Assembly (NCBI RefSeq): GCF_004000865.1
Contig: NZ_BIMB01000055.1
Span: forward strand, 1-46,934
Direction: 5' to 3'
From: Paenibacillus elgii NBRC 100335
Lineage (GTDB): Bacteria; Bacillota; Bacilli; Paenibacillales; NBRC-103111
DNA length: 46,934 nucleotides
Shown here: in pieces, positions 1-8,711 of the stretch
How positions within the stretch are numbered: the first letter of the stretch is position 1
Layout of the letters: each line of letters begins with the position of its first letter
Translations under genes and position numbers: made by a program
Notes under the pieces: model-generated
Databases searched by the model: none
Seen by the model: the letters and a program-made list of their open reading frames with translations, nothing else
What the model was told of the DNA's origin: nothing

Positions 1-51
1 TCCCGCAGTCCAGGGGAAATCGAGTTTTTTTGCAGCTGGGGAGCCATCTAA

Positions 52-936
52 CTAAAGCTCGGGAAGTTTCTTCAGATGGCTCAGCTTATCCGGATTGTTC
101 ACGAAATACATCGTCCGGATTCGCGTGCCTTCGAATTCGAATAACATGGCGATGCGGGAGCGGGAGCCGTCAACTAGCAGTCCGGCTCCGCCATTGAACG
201 ATACGGGGACGCTCCGCGTCAGGACAGTGCCTTTGGACGCTATGCCGAGCAGAAAGGCAGCAATCCGGTCTGCGCCGAGAATCGGCCGGAGCGCCGCGCG
301 CACCTTGCCTCCGCCATCGGAGTACAGGACGGCATCCTCCGTCAGCAGGTGGACGAACTGAAGCACGTCTCCCGTGCTGACTGCCTTCAAAAAGCTGCGG
401 ACAAGCGATTCCGATTCCGCGATGCCGGGCTGAGGGAGCAGGGGCTCCTCGGGATGCAGCTTTTGCTTCAGACGGCTGTATGTTTTACGGCAGGCGGCTT
501 CGCTTTTGTCCAGCATGTCGGCAATTTCTTTATAGTCGTAGTCGAACACTTTGCGCAGGACGAAAATCGCCCGTTCAACCGGGTTCAACTGCTCCAGCAG
601 CAGCAGGAAGGCAAAGGAAATGTCTTCGTTCCGGGCCGCATGCAGCAGCGGGTCTTCCTTGTCCGAAGTTTGCAGCGGCTCGGGAAGCCACGGCCCGACA
701 TATACTTCCCTGCGCGAGCGAGCGGATTTGAGCTGATCGATACAGCGGCGGGTAACGGATTTGCACAAATACGCCTTCGGGTTCTGAATCGCGCCCGGGT
801 CTGTGCGGGATACGGCCAGAAACAGATCGTGGATGATATCCTCCGCTTCGGACACCGACCCCAGCATCCGGTATGCGATCGAAAACAACAGCGATTTATA
901 CTCGGTATACCAGTCTTCCAACGGAAGCTGCGTCAT
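52..936 (-). CDS. ECF RNA polymerase sigma factor, SigJ-like, with SnoaL-like C-terminal domain
   Basis: This is an extracytoplasmic-function sigma factor of the SigJ/ECF41-like type. Residues about 1-160 hold sigma region 2 (SIAYRMLGSVSEAEDIIHD) and region 4 (FDYDYKEIADMLDKSEAACR, a helix-turn-helix for the -35 element). The last 120 residues (EDAVLYSDGGGKV and onward) look like the SnoaL/NTF2-like fold that in this group modulates the sigma factor in place of a separate anti-sigma factor. The frame is open to 1092, but the start is placed at the ATG at 934-936 because AAAGGAGA lies just upstream and the product then begins directly before region 2. The length of about 294 aa is usual for the family. 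No anti-sigma or carboxymuconolactone decarboxylase gene is adjacent, and the target promoters are unknown. Confidence 0.9.
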   Translation of the reverse strand: MTQLPLEDWYTEYKSLLFSIAYRMLGSVSEAEDIIHDLFLAVSRTDPGAIQNPKAYLCKSVTRRCIDQLKSARSRREVYVGPWLPEPLQTSDKEDPLLHAARNEDISFAFLLLLEQLNPVERAIFVLRKVFDYDYKEIADMLDKSEAACRKTYSRLKQKLHPEEPLLPQPGIAESESLVRSFLKAVSTGDVLQFVHLLTEDAVLYSDGGGKVRAALRPILGADRIAAFLLGIASKGTVLTRSVPVSFNGGAGLLVDGSRSRIAMLFEFEGTRIRTMYFVNNPDKLSHLKKLPEL

Positions 937-1172
937 AGGCGGATTCTCCTTTGCGGTAAACATCGAACTGCCGGCTTCGGCAAGGTTCGCTCGTAAGAAA
1001 ATAAGACGAGACGGCGGGCAGGTTTGTGACAAGTCCTTTCCATTGTAGCACGGATCGTTTTCCGGAGGCAGTGAAATCCGGGGTACTTGCAACGGCCGCC
1101 GGACCCTTTTAGAATGGGGGTAGTTTAGACGAGCCCGCGAAGCGGAATCGAGAAAGGAGCGGGTTAGCCGCT

Positions 1173-2048
1173 ATGGACAAGCAAGAGATGACGCAGCCGA
1201 AGAAGAACGGGCTTTCGGATTTGCTGCTGCTGGACCGTTCGCAAGACGTAACGGAACAGGATGTGCTGTATCCGTTTGCGCTGGAGGAGCTGCTGTGCAA
1301 GCACGTGGGTGAAGGCGGGGCGTCAATGTGCCATCTGTGGCGTCACCCGCGCGCGTTCGTCATGGGGCTGCGCGACAGCCGGCTGCCCGGAGCGGCGGAA
1401 GCGGCTAGGTACTTAGAGGCGCAAGGCTACAATGTCGCCGTCCGCAATTCGGGTGGCGCGGCAGTGCCGCTTGATCTCGGCGTCGTCAACGTATCGTTGA
1501 TCATGCCGAAGCGCCGGGCGGGGGAAATCGACTTCCGCGACGACTTCGAACGGATGTTCGAGCTGATCCGGCTGGCGCTTCAAGCGACCGGATGCGAAGT
1601 GAGCAAAGGGGAGATCGAAGGGGCTTATTGCCCCGGGGATTACGATCTGAGCATCGGCGGCCGCAAATTTTGCGGCATCGCCCAGCGGCGGCAGGCCCAT
1701 GCGTACGTCGTGCAGGCGTTCGTGATTGCCGAAGGAGCAGGGGCGGAGAAAGCGCGGCAAGCGCGCGAGTTTTATGAGCGGGCTTCCGCCGGCGCGCAGG
1801 ATATCGATTTCCCGCGGGTGACGATCGATAGTATGGCCAGCTTGGAAGAGCTGACCGATCTGGGCGAGGGGGCGGCGCTCAAGTTCATGGAGGCGGTAAA
1901 GCGGGTCGTGCGCGAGCGGCAAACCCCCGAAGGGCTGGAACGGGCGGCAGCGGGACTGTGGGTCCCGGAAGCCTCTCAGGTGAGAGAAATGGCGGCCCTG
2001 CTCCGAGAGCGCTACGGCATTCGCGGGAAGGAATCCGGCGGCGAATAA
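1173..2048 (+). CDS. lipL: Octanoyl-[GcvH]:protein N-octanoyltransferase (lipoate ligase/BPL fold)
   Basis: This cytoplasmic enzyme belongs to the biotin/lipoate ligase-fold family and best resembles Bacillus LipL, which moves octanoyl groups from GcvH to E2 subunits in lipoate assembly. Visible family marks are WRHPRAFVMGLRDSRLP (about residues 56-72), YNVAVRNSGGAAVPLD (86-101), AYCPGDYDLSIGGRKFCGIA (151-170) with the probable catalytic Cys153, and Lys165 in the substrate-binding segment. The 291-aa length fits LipL (about 280 aa). AAAGGAG lies upstream of the ATG. It sits about 1 kb before pdhABCD on the same strand, with a minus-strand esterase between, which fits a role in lipoylating the PDH E2 subunit. 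A general lipoate-protein ligase or LipM is the alternative, but the motif spacing favours LipL. Confidence 0.85.
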   Translation: MDKQEMTQPKKNGLSDLLLLDRSQDVTEQDVLYPFALEELLCKHVGEGGASMCHLWRHPRAFVMGLRDSRLPGAAEAARYLEAQGYNVAVRNSGGAAVPLDLGVVNVSLIMPKRRAGEIDFRDDFERMFELIRLALQATGCEVSKGEIEGAYCPGDYDLSIGGRKFCGIAQRRQAHAYVVQAFVIAEGAGAEKARQAREFYERASAGAQDIDFPRVTIDSMASLEELTDLGEGAALKFMEAVKRVVRERQTPEGLERAAAGLWVPEASQVREMAALLRERYGIRGKESGGE

Positions 2049-2064
2049 GAGGTCTGTAATGAAT

Positions 2065-2793
2065 TCAGGTCAAAAATCGCTTCAGCATGCCCGGCAGTTC
2101 ATTTTGCCAAAAGCCCCAAATGTGTTTTCCCGGCTTTTCTTCATAATGCAGCGAACAGCTTCTCGTGACGAGGAGCTGTTTTGTTTTGCGGTTCGCCTCC
2201 ACAAAATCGAACGTACCGCGTTCCGTCGTCACTTCCGTTTCTTCGAGCCCAATAACCATGGATAGCTTCAGCCACGACAACTCGTCCTCGGCTTCGATCC
2301 GCTCTTGCGTCGTTTGTAAAAATGCGCCGGACAAGGATATAACTTGGCAAAAAAGGCTACGATAATCTAAGGCAAGATGCAGAGAAACGGTACCCCCGAG
2401 CGAATCGCCGGCCAAGATCCGTTCGTTCAAATCCGCGCGAACCGGGTAATGATCTTCTATAAACGGAATCAGCTCTTCGGCAAAAAACGCGCAGTAAGCG
2501 CCGAAACGCTCTCCTTCGGGTGCGTACTCGGAAGTGCGAACCTTTTTGTCTACGTCTACGCCGACGATGATGGCGGGCTCCACATTATCATCGAAGATAA
2601 GCCGGTTCATCGTGGTGGCAATGCGGCCGAAATTAAAAAAATCTTCGCCGTCCTGGCAATAGATGACAGGATACGACAACAGTTCGTTGTAGCCCGGCGG
2701 AAGGTAAACGCGCAGCGATCTTTCCTGCCCGAGAGCGTGTGAAAATACGGTTTCTTTTACGATAGTACGCTTGTAATACAAGCTGTCGTCCAT
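2065..2793 (-). CDS. Esterase family protein (alpha/beta hydrolase, esterase D/enterochelin esterase-like)
   Basis: This 242-aa cytoplasmic protein has the alpha/beta-hydrolase esterase fold (putative esterase family; Fes/esterase D relatives). It starts with a beta-sheet segment (RSLRVYLPPGYNELLSYPVI), typical of the family, followed by YCQDGEDFF. The nucleophile elbow is AGDSLGGTVS (Ser near residue 130), and a histidine near the C terminus (KPGKHIWGFW) can complete the triad. No signal peptide is visible. The gene converges on lipL with a gap of only 16 bp and is divergent from pdhA. A GAGGT motif precedes the ATG, and TATAAT read on the minus strand (2813-2818) could be its -10 element. 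The natural substrate cannot be told from the sequence. Confidence 0.82.
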   Translation of the reverse strand: MDDSLYYKRTIVKETVFSHALGQERSLRVYLPPGYNELLSYPVIYCQDGEDFFNFGRIATTMNRLIFDDNVEPAIIVGVDVDKKVRTSEYAPEGERFGAYCAFFAEELIPFIEDHYPVRADLNERILAGDSLGGTVSLHLALDYRSLFCQVISLSGAFLQTTQERIEAEDELSWLKLSMVIGLEETEVTTERGTFDFVEANRKTKQLLVTRSCSLHYEEKPGKHIWGFWQNELPGMLKRFLT

Positions 2794-2912
2794 GTGACAA
2801 ACCTCACAGTGTATTATAATAGTTTTATGGATTTTATTAATCTGTATTATTATTTTTTAGAAACTGTTATATACGCCTAATCGAAAAGAATTCACATTTT
2901 ACAAGTATGTTC

Positions 2913-2942
2913 TTGTGCAATTCACTAAAACAGGTTTATAAT
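2913..2942 (+). promoter_or_regulatory. Probable sigma-A promoter of the pdhABCD operon
   Basis: TTGTGC (2913-2918) and TATAAT (2937-2942) are spaced by 18 bp in the AT-rich gap upstream of pdhA. Transcription would start near 2949, leaving a leader of about 55 nt. An inverted repeat, ACAAG-N6-CTTGT (2901-2916), overlaps the -35 element and could be a regulator site. Assigned by eye. Confidence 0.5.
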
Positions 2943-3003
2943 AATACTATAACAGAAATACCCCAATTTCGACATCCCTTCAAAATCTATCGCTGAGGTG
3001 AAT

Positions 3004-4080
3004 ATGGAAATGAGCAAGCCTTATGTTGTGGGCGTACAGGAAGTACAGCCGTTGTCCGTTCTGGGCACCGACGGTACCGTTACGAATCCCGAAGCTATGC
3101 CGAACCTGACGGATGACCAATTGAAAGAATTAATGCGCCGTATGGTGTTCACACGTACGTGGGACCAACGCGCTGTCAATTTAACGCGTCAAGGACGCCT
3201 TGGATTTTATGCGCCGGTTTCCGGCCAGGAAGCAACGATGGTCGGCAGCGAATTCGCGCTGAACAAAGACGATTTCATCTGCCCGGGCTACCGCGACATG
3301 CCCCAAATCGTATGGCACGGTCTGCCGATGTACCAAGCGTTCCTTTATTCGCGCGGACATCAGCACGGCGGACAAATTCCGCAAGACGTACACGTTCTTA
3401 TGCCGCAAATCATCATCGGCGCGCAATATTTGCATGCGATGGGCGTGGCGATGGCGTTCAAACAGCGCGGGGAAAAACGCGTTTCCATTACGTACACCGG
3501 TGACGGCGGGTCGTCCGAGGGCGATTTCTACGAAGCGATGAACTTCGCGGGGGCGTTCAAGCTGCCGTCGATTTTCATGGTGCAAAATAACGGCTATGCG
3601 ATTACGACACCGTTCTCCAAGCAGACGGCTGCGCTTTCTGTAGCGCACAAAGCGGTTGCTGCCGGTATCGAAGGCGTACAAGTAGACGGGATGGACGTGC
3701 TCGCGGTGGTGAAAGCCGTTCAAGACGCAGCAGAGCGCGGCCGCAAGGGTGAAGGCGCGACGCTCATCGAGGCGATAACTTATCGTTTCCTGCCGCACTC
3801 CATGTCCGGGGACGACCCGTCCAAATACCGCACGAAAGAAGAAACGGCTGAATGGGAGCTTAGAGATCCGCTGAACCGCTTCCGTACGTACCTCGTTTCC
3901 AAAGGCTTGTGGTCCGAAGAGGAAGAAGCCAAAGTCGTCGAGGATGCGAAAAACACCGTTGCTGAGCAGATCAAGAAGGCCGAAGAAACGGAAAAAATGA
4001 CGGTTCCGGGCTTGATCGACAGCATGTTCGAAACGACGCCGCAGCATTTGGAAGAGCAAAAAGCGGATTACTTAGCGTAA
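3004..4080 (+). CDS. pdhA: Pyruvate dehydrogenase E1 component subunit alpha
   Basis: This is the thiamine-diphosphate-binding alpha subunit of the E1 component, which decarboxylates pyruvate and passes the acetyl group to the E2 lipoyl domain. The TPP motif begins GDGGSSEGDFYEAMNFAG (about residues 164-181) and ends in VQNN about 15 residues later. Family signatures FYAPVSGQEA, PGYRDMPQ and RFLPHSMSGDDPSKYR are present. The length of about 358 aa is normal. The frame also allows GTG at 2998 and ATG at 3010. The GTG is itself part of the GAGGTG Shine-Dalgarno sequence, so ATG 3004 or 3010 is the likelier start. It is the first gene of a four-gene operon and is followed by pdhB after 20 bp. 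Confidence 0.96.
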   Translation: MEMSKPYVVGVQEVQPLSVLGTDGTVTNPEAMPNLTDDQLKELMRRMVFTRTWDQRAVNLTRQGRLGFYAPVSGQEATMVGSEFALNKDDFICPGYRDMPQIVWHGLPMYQAFLYSRGHQHGGQIPQDVHVLMPQIIIGAQYLHAMGVAMAFKQRGEKRVSITYTGDGGSSEGDFYEAMNFAGAFKLPSIFMVQNNGYAITTPFSKQTAALSVAHKAVAAGIEGVQVDGMDVLAVVKAVQDAAERGRKGEGATLIEAITYRFLPHSMSGDDPSKYRTKEETAEWELRDPLNRFRTYLVSKGLWSEEEEAKVVEDAKNTVAEQIKKAEETEKMTVPGLIDSMFETTPQHLEEQKADYLA

Positions 4081-4100
4081 AAGGGGAGGAACTTTCAGCC

Positions 4101-5081
4101 ATGGCTCAAATGACAATGATTCAAGCGATCAAGGACGCGATGCGAGTCGAGCTCCAGCGCGATCCGAACGTGGTCATATTCGGGGAAGACGTAGGTAAGG
4201 TCGGCGGCGTATTCCGCGCAACGGAAGGTCTGCAGGCCGAATTCGGGGAAAACCGCGTATTCGATACGCCGCTTGCGGAATCCGCAATCGGCGGGATGGC
4301 GGTCGGGATGGCCATTCAAGGCTTCCGTCCGATCATGGAAATCCAGTTTGTCGGCTTTATTTTTGAAGCGTTCGACCAAATCGCCGTACAAGCGGCGCGC
4401 ATGCGCTATCGTTCCGGCGGCCGTTACAACGCGCCGATTACGATCCGTACGCCTTTCGGTGGCGGCGTTAAAGCGGCAGAGCTGCACACCGACCCGCTGG
4501 AAGGGCTGATGGTGCAAACGCCGGGTATTAAAGTTGTTGTACCGTCCAACCCTTACGATGCGAAAGGGCTGCTCATTTCGGCAATCCGCGACAACGATCC
4601 CGTGTTCTTCATGGAGCATCTGAACTTGTACCGTTCGTTCCGCGCGGAAGTGCCGGAAGGCGAATATACGGTACCGATCGGCAAGGCAAATGTTGTTCGC
4701 GAAGGCTCGGACGTCACGATCATTACTTACGGCGCCATGGTGCACACTTCGCTCAAAGCGGCCGAGGAGATCGAGAAAACGCGCGGCGCGAAAGTCGAAG
4801 TTATCGACCTGCGCACGTTGATGCCGCTGGACATCGACACCATCGTTGAGTCGATCAAGAAAACGAATCGTGCGATCGTTGTACAGGAAGCGCAAAAGAC
4901 CGCAGGTATCGCCGCGGAAGTCATCGCGCAAATCAACGAGAAGGCAATTCTTCATCTCGAAGCGCCGGTGCTGCGCGTAGCGCCTCCGGATACGGTGTAT
5001 CCTTTTGCGCAAGTCGAAGATCAATGGCTTCCGAATCCGGCCCGTATCGTCAAAGGCCTGAATCAAGTATTGGATTTCTAA
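4101..5081 (+). CDS. pdhB: Pyruvate dehydrogenase E1 component subunit beta
   Basis: This is the E1 beta subunit that completes the alpha2beta2 pyruvate decarboxylase. The 326-aa product carries the transketolase-like pyrimidine-binding segment (VVIFGEDVGKVGGVFRATEG, and DTPLAESAIGGMAVGMA) and the C-terminal transketolase domain (VIDLRTLMPLDIDTIVESIK, then VAPPDTVYPFAQVEDQWLPN). The Shine-Dalgarno sequence GGGGAGGA lies upstream of the ATG. It is placed between pdhA and pdhC on the same strand with short gaps, so co-transcription is very likely. Codon use matches the rest of the operon, and nothing is missing compared with the Bacillus protein. Confidence 0.96.
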   Translation: MAQMTMIQAIKDAMRVELQRDPNVVIFGEDVGKVGGVFRATEGLQAEFGENRVFDTPLAESAIGGMAVGMAIQGFRPIMEIQFVGFIFEAFDQIAVQAARMRYRSGGRYNAPITIRTPFGGGVKAAELHTDPLEGLMVQTPGIKVVVPSNPYDAKGLLISAIRDNDPVFFMEHLNLYRSFRAEVPEGEYTVPIGKANVVREGSDVTIITYGAMVHTSLKAAEEIEKTRGAKVEVIDLRTLMPLDIDTIVESIKKTNRAIVVQEAQKTAGIAAEVIAQINEKAILHLEAPVLRVAPPDTVYPFAQVEDQWLPNPARIVKGLNQVLDF

Positions 5082-5115
5082 TATCTTACTAAGAAGCAAG
5101 GACGGTGAGCGACCG

Positions 5116-6459
5116 ATGGCAAACTTTGAATACCGCTTTCCCGAGCTGGGCGAGGGCATCCACGAAGGCGAGATCGTGAAATGGCACGTAAAACCCGGCG
5201 ATACGGTAAATGACGAAACGATCCTGATGGACGTTCAAAACGATAAATCAACGGTGGAAGTACCTTCTCCGGTAGAAGGGAAAATCATCGAGCTCAAGGT
5301 CTCCGAAGGTACGGTATGTACGATCGGCGACGTGATCGCCGTCATCGAAGTGACCGGCGAGGTGCCGCAGCAGGCTCATGGCCACGGCGAAGCGCCGAGC
5401 GCTGCTCCGGCGGCAGTGGAAGCTCCGGCCGCGCAAGGCGGCGCAGAGTGCGCGGTTGGCGGTGCCGTAGCGGCGAACGTGAACGCCTCGAAGCTGGATA
5501 CGCCGATGGCCGGCGGAGCCCAAGCGGCAGGCGACGAGCGCGAAGTGCTCGCGACGCCAAGCGTGCGCAAGCTGGCGCGCGAGAAGGGTGTCAACATCGC
5601 GGAGGTTATCGCGACAGGCAAAAACGGACGCGTGACGCGCGAGGACGTGCTTGGCTTCACGCCGGGCGGCGCGCCGAAAGCGGCTGAAGCACTGGCGGCA
5701 GCGGCTCCGGCAGCAAGCGCGTCGGCGTCTTCGGCAGCAGCGCCGGTCAGCGGCGACCGTGAGGAAGAGCGCGTACCGCTGAAAGGCATCCGCAAGGCGA
5801 TCGCGAACGCGATGGTTAAGAGCGCTTATACCGCTCCGCACGTAACCCTGATGGACGAAGTCGATGTGACCCGCCTCGTCGCGCTGCGCGAAAAAGCGAA
5901 GCCGGTTGCGGAGAAGAAGGGCGTCAAGCTGACCTACTTGCCTTTCATCGTGAAGGCATTGGTAGCGGCGGCTCGTCAATTCCCGGCGATGAACGCCATG
6001 ATCGACGAAGAGAAGCAGGAAATCGTCTACAAAAAGTACTACCATGTCGGCATCGCGACGGATACGGACAACGGCTTGATCGTACCCGTCATCCAGGACG
6101 CGGACCGCAAAAATATTTGGACCATTGCCGGCGCGATCAAGGATCTTGCCGTACGCGGCCGCGAAGGCAAGCTCGGTCCGAGCGAGCTGAAAGGCTCCAC
6201 GATCACGATTACGAACATCGGCTCCGCCGGCGGCATGTTCTTTACGCCGATCATCAACTTCCCTGAAGTGGCGATCCTCGGAACGGGCCGCATCAGCGAA
6301 AAACCGGTCGTCAAAAACGGCGAAATCGTCATCGCTCCTGTTATGGCGTTGTCGCTTAGCTTCGACCACCGCATTATCGACGGCGCTACGGCTCAAAACT
6401 TTTTGAACTATATCAAGCAGCTGCTGGCAGATCCGGAACTGCTTGTCATGGAGGTGTAA
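5116..6459 (+). CDS. pdhC: Dihydrolipoamide acetyltransferase, E2 core of pyruvate dehydrogenase
   Basis: E2 core subunit that transfers the acetyl group from E1 to CoA. The domain order is one lipoyl domain (residues 1-80, with lipoyl-lysine Lys44 in MDVQNDKSTVEVPSP), an Ala/Pro-rich linker, the peripheral-subunit-binding domain (ATPSVRKLAREKGVNIAEVI, about 152-190), a second Ala/Ser-rich linker and the catalytic acetyltransferase domain (about 220-447). The catalytic domain has the active-site motif SFDHRIIDGA near residue 420. The 447-aa length with a single lipoyl domain is the usual arrangement in Gram-positive bacteria. The gene lies third in the operon, 6 bp before pdhD. The lipoyl-lysine is the expected target of the LipL relay encoded upstream. 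Confidence 0.96.
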   Translation: MANFEYRFPELGEGIHEGEIVKWHVKPGDTVNDETILMDVQNDKSTVEVPSPVEGKIIELKVSEGTVCTIGDVIAVIEVTGEVPQQAHGHGEAPSAAPAAVEAPAAQGGAECAVGGAVAANVNASKLDTPMAGGAQAAGDEREVLATPSVRKLAREKGVNIAEVIATGKNGRVTREDVLGFTPGGAPKAAEALAAAAPAASASASSAAAPVSGDREEERVPLKGIRKAIANAMVKSAYTAPHVTLMDEVDVTRLVALREKAKPVAEKKGVKLTYLPFIVKALVAAARQFPAMNAMIDEEKQEIVYKKYYHVGIATDTDNGLIVPVIQDADRKNIWTIAGAIKDLAVRGREGKLGPSELKGSTITITNIGSAGGMFFTPIINFPEVAILGTGRISEKPVVKNGEIVIAPVMALSLSFDHRIIDGATAQNFLNYIKQLLADPELLVMEV

Positions 6460-6465
6460 TCCAAG

Positions 6466-7884
6466 ATGGTAGTAGGAGACGCATCGATTGAAATTGACGT
6501 TCTGGTCATTGGGGCCGGCCCCGGCGGTTATGTAGCCGGTATCCGCGCGGCTCAGCTTGGCAAAAGCGTGCTGATCGTGGACAAATCCGAGCTTGGCGGC
6601 GTGTGCCTGAACCGTGGCTGCATTCCGTCCAAGGCGCTGATTTCCGCGGCGCATCATTTTGAAGTGATGAAGCATGCCACGTCGATCGGGATTTCGGCGG
6701 AGAATGTGACCGTCGATTGGACGAAGATCCAGGAGTGGAAAGACGGCATCGTCAAGAAGCAAAGCGGCGGCGTAGGGATGCTGCTGAAAGGGAACAAGCT
6801 GCAAATCTTTAACGGTGAGGCGCTGTTCATCAACGAGCATGAAGCGCGCGTCTTCAACGATAACGAAACGGCGCGTTACCGTTTCAACCACTGCATTATT
6901 GCGACAGGCTCCCGTCCGATCGAGCTGAAGGCATTCCCGTACGGCGGACGCATTCTGTCCTCGACCGAAGCGCTGTCGCTGAGCGAACTGCCGAAGAGCC
7001 TTGTCGTCATCGGCGGCGGCTACATCGGTATCGAGCTGGGACAAACGTATGCCAAGTTCGGCGCGAAGGTGACGGTGCTGGAAGGCTCCGATTCCATCCT
7101 GCCGGGCTTCGAAAAAGAACTGTCGCAGCCGGTAGCGCGCAACCTGAAAAAGCTCGGCGTCGAAGTCGTCACCGAAGCGATGGCTCAAGGCTGCGAGCAA
7201 ACGGACAAAGACGTGACGGTAACCTACACCGTCAAAGGCGAAGAGCACAAAATCACCGCGGACTATGTGTTGGTTACCGTCGGCCGCCGTCCGAATACCG
7301 ATGGCGACTTGTCGCTGGAACTCGCAGGCGTACAGGTTGGCGAACGCGGCTTGATCCAAGTCAACGAAAAATGCCAGACGAACGTTCCGCATATCTACGC
7401 GATTGGCGACATCGTACCGGGCATGGCGCTCGCTCATAAAGCTTCGTACGAGGCGAAAGTGGCGGCAGAATCCATTGCCGGACTGCCGAGCGTTGTGGAC
7501 TACAAAGTTATTCCGGCCGTCGTCTTCTCGGATCCGGAAATCGCCGGCGTAGGCCTCAGCGAGACCGAGGCGAAAGCCAAAGGCATCAACGTGTTCACCG
7601 GCAAGTTCCCTTACGGGGCGAACGGCCGCGCGCAATCGATGAACGTCACGGACGGCTTTGTGAAGCTCGTCGGCGACAAAGACACCGGCCTTTTGGTTGG
7701 GGCACAGGTTGTAGGAGCGGAAGCTTCCAACCTGATCGCAGAGATGACGCTCGGCATCGAGATGGGCGCTACGCTTGAAGACATTGCGATGACGATTCAC
7801 GCGCATCCGACGCTTGGCGAAATCACGATGGACGCCGCCGAAGGCGCGCTCGGCCATCCGATTCACCAGCTTGCCAAAAAATAA
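6466..7884 (+). CDS. pdhD: Dihydrolipoyl dehydrogenase, E3 of pyruvate dehydrogenase
   Basis: This flavoprotein disulfide reductase reoxidises dihydrolipoamide on E2 with NAD+. The N-terminal FAD-binding motif is VIGAGPGGYVAGIRAAQLG, the redox-active disulfide is in GGVCLNRGCIPSK (CxxxxC), the NAD-binding motif is VVIGGGYIGIELG, and the second FAD contact is YAIGDIVPGMALAHKA. The C-terminal dimerisation domain carries the catalytic HAHPTLGE segment. The 472-aa length is typical. The Shine-Dalgarno sequence GGAGGTG overlaps the end of pdhC. It is the last gene of the operon and is followed 12 bp later by a strong intrinsic terminator. It may also serve other 2-oxoacid dehydrogenases, as is common. 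Confidence 0.96.
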   Translation: MVVGDASIEIDVLVIGAGPGGYVAGIRAAQLGKSVLIVDKSELGGVCLNRGCIPSKALISAAHHFEVMKHATSIGISAENVTVDWTKIQEWKDGIVKKQSGGVGMLLKGNKLQIFNGEALFINEHEARVFNDNETARYRFNHCIIATGSRPIELKAFPYGGRILSSTEALSLSELPKSLVVIGGGYIGIELGQTYAKFGAKVTVLEGSDSILPGFEKELSQPVARNLKKLGVEVVTEAMAQGCEQTDKDVTVTYTVKGEEHKITADYVLVTVGRRPNTDGDLSLELAGVQVGERGLIQVNEKCQTNVPHIYAIGDIVPGMALAHKASYEAKVAAESIAGLPSVVDYKVIPAVVFSDPEIAGVGLSETEAKAKGINVFTGKFPYGANGRAQSMNVTDGFVKLVGDKDTGLLVGAQVVGAEASNLIAEMTLGIEMGATLEDIAMTIHAHPTLGEITMDAAEGALGHPIHQLAKK

Positions 7885-7896
7885 ATTCGTATATTC

Positions 7897-7945
7897 GAAA
7901 CCCGAAGCAAATGCAGCTTAGAGCTGCGTTGTTTCGGGTTTTTTT
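7897..7945 (+). terminator. Intrinsic terminator of the pdh operon
   Basis: A long near-perfect hairpin pairs AAACCCGAA with TTCGGGTTT and, inside it, GCAGCT with AGCTGC around a TAG loop. It is followed directly by a run of seven T. It lies 12 bp after the pdhD stop codon. Confidence 0.9.
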
Positions 7946-8003
7946 AATAGCAAAATGGTCACGGTACTGAATTTGAAACTTTGCTCCTACTCCCAGTGAC
8001 TTA

Positions 8004-8031
8004 TTTACATATAATCTCATAATGGTAATAT
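8004..8031 (+). promoter_or_regulatory. Candidate promoter of the first secreted paralog
   Basis: TTTACA (8004-8009) and TAATAT (8026-8031) are separated by 16 bp, about 60 bp ahead of the start at 8092, in an AT-rich stretch right after the pdh terminator. The match is moderate and was found by eye. Confidence 0.4.
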
Positions 8032-8091
8032 AAAACTATATAACCATAATTTTCATTTTCGTCAAATTTAATGTGCAGGAGTGTGTATCAA

Positions 8092-8550
8092 ATGAGCTTG
8101 GGGTTTAAAAGATCGAGGTTTAAAGAAGTAATGGCAATTCTGCTGACTGTTGTTTGTTTCACGGGTCTGGGCACGAGGGAAGCCTTGGGCGGACCCTGGC
8201 AGACGACATGGGATTGCAGTGATGCGCTCTATCATTGTCAAGCGGCGGATCTAGTGCCCGATCTTGCGCAGCGAATGGACACGGTTGAAATCTACGTTCC
8301 CGAAGGACAAGTAATCTCATATCACTATAAGGATTCAAGGAAGAAGACGTATGATATTTCAAAGACGGAAATTTTAGTTTTATATTTGGAATCGGGTACT
8401 CCGGTACAAGTTGCCTCTGCGGTTGTTCCTCAAGGAGGCGAAGCCAATGGGGAATTTATCGCGCCGAAATCGCAATACTATTATCTTTCTATGGAATGTC
8501 GGTACTCAAGCGATTGCGATGGCAGAGGTTACTTACGAACATCGAAATGA
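8092..8550 (+). CDS. Secreted protein of unknown function, tandem paralog 1
   Basis: No known family is recognised. The 152-aa product has a basic N terminus (MSLGFKRSRFKEV), a hydrophobic stretch (AILLTVVCFTGLG) and a probable signal-peptidase site near TREALGG. The mature part carries DCSDALYHCQ at its N-terminal end and MECRYSSDCDGRGYLR at its C-terminal end, so two pairs of cysteines could form disulfides outside the cell. Hydrophobic beta-like strands (TEILVLYLESG, YYYLSMEC) suggest a small beta-sandwich. The start at 8092 is chosen because AGGAG lies 10 nt upstream and the next gene begins the same way; the frame is open to 8071. The next gene on the same strand is a clear paralog. Confidence 0.7.
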   Translation: MSLGFKRSRFKEVMAILLTVVCFTGLGTREALGGPWQTTWDCSDALYHCQAADLVPDLAQRMDTVEIYVPEGQVISYHYKDSRKKTYDISKTEILVLYLESGTPVQVASAVVPQGGEANGEFIAPKSQYYYLSMECRYSSDCDGRGYLRTSK

Positions 8551-8711
8551 CATGATGCGGCCTCGCTAAGCGAATTGCTCCGTCTTTTATGATACAAAAT
8601 GTATCAAATCATAAGTCGCAGCTTAATTTCTTCAACCCGGAAAGAATGGGGGATACTTCCGTAGCCGATCAATGTTCTGAAATTTAATAATTCAAAAGGA
8701 TGGTGTATGAA

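Noticed and set aside
2968..2974. TTCGACA, the complement of a Spo0A box, downstream of the pdh -10
   Set aside because: A single 7-mer match is expected by chance, and there is no second box nearby.
5248..7866. An 872-codon open frame on the minus strand
   Set aside because: It is fully antisense to pdhC and pdhD, has a composition dominated by Arg, His, Asp and Phe typical of a complement frame in GC-rich DNA, and shows no domain.
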